64,000 nt of DNA from Metridium senile (Eukaryota > Cnidaria > Anthozoa > Actiniaria > Metridiidae). The notes below the pieces were generated by a model. That model ran no database searches. It was not told the origin of the DNA and saw only the letters and a program-made list of their open reading frames with translations. The DNA lies in the NCBI GenBank assembly GCA_949775045.1, contig OX459102.1:16877160-16941159 (forward strand), read 5' to 3'. This document shows positions 63,542 to 64,000 of the stretch, piece by piece. Made by a program: the position numbers and the translations under genes. Positions within the stretch are counted from its first letter, which is position 1, and every line of letters starts with the position of its first letter.

Positions 63542-64000
63542 TTAATTTTTTAATATATTATATTTTGATTCCTGTAGTGTTAGAATAGATTGATTTTATC
63601 AAACAAATAGTTTTGTCTCTTTAAACCAACCCATTTTCCCGGCAAAATCACCTGTTGTCTTTTCCAAATAGTACCCAACACCCCCCTTCCTGGTTGGCAA
63701 AAATATCATAACCCCCCCCCCCCTATAATTCGTCCAGATTTTACTAAACCTCTATAAAACAGCATACAATTTGTTACAACCCCCCTCCCTATATAACTTA
63801 CGAAAATAACATACTCCCCCTCAATATTGCCGACCCCCTCCCCCATACACTTATAAATGAAAGCCCGCTAATGCAGGAAGTAACCCTCTTTCACTATGAC
63901 GGAATGAGTAACGTCCATAACGTCATTGGGATTAACAGTTACAATTCATTTGTCAATCTATTAGTTCTTGAAATAGTTAAATTGTTTTCCTATATTTTAC

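Overview
The window is animal nuclear DNA: AT-rich, with short protein-coding exons joined by GT-AG introns, and introns and intergenic DNA full of tandem repeats, foldback elements and transposon debris. Several dispersed repeats look like families I associate with corals and anemones: a TTAA-flanked element with GGACGGGGCC ends, an AGGGACTGGTCATAAAGTA inverted-repeat element, a GCCTGAGA-type short MITE, and a GACGAAGGGCTAAAGCTCG repeat. A cnidarian, perhaps an anthozoan, is my best guess, but this rests on recall of repeat families and not on a search.

Layout. (1) 1-8.2 kb, minus strand: the 5' part of IFT122, a ciliary intraflagellar-transport WD40 protein, with nine exons. A second, diverged copy of exons 1-3 with identical splice phases lies just upstream and looks like an alternative 5' end. 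(2) 9.7-14.6 kb, plus strand: a nine-exon gene for a 388-aa protein I cannot name. (3) 17.8-22.8 kb, plus strand: a seven-exon gene for a brambleberry/Kar5/GEX1-like nuclear-envelope fusion protein of 615 aa, with CDK-type TP repeats and a small Cys/His motif at the C-terminus. (4) 23-27 kb: three unrelated minisatellite fields. (5) 27,772-33,922: a complete 6.15-kb inserted element with 264/274-bp terminal inverted repeats, 5'-AG termini and a 6-bp ACTAAT target duplication. It carries a viral-type packaging ATPase, a small pX-like basic/hydrophobic protein, an acidic protein with four CxxC knuckles, a PC4-like ssDNA-binding protein and one unrecognised protein. These are hallmarks of the Maverick/Polinton-adintovirus group, but no polymerase, integrase or capsid gene is visible, so it looks like a compact, probably non-autonomous relative. 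(6) 34-64 kb: about 30 kb with no gene I can support. It holds long tandem arrays (140-bp, 70-bp, 160-bp, 73-bp and 67-bp units), trinucleotide arrays, several foldback or TIR elements, and multiple copies of one dispersed repeat family that seems to have seeded three of the arrays. A few promoter-like stretches followed by good splice donors could be untranslated first exons of a gene outside the window.

The three host genes show no operon-like link. IFT122 and the unnamed gene are divergently oriented (about 1.4 kb between the distal IFT122 start and the next ATG). The most notable items are the mini-Polinton, the IFT122 exon-trio duplication, and the repeat family that moves between dispersed and tandem form.
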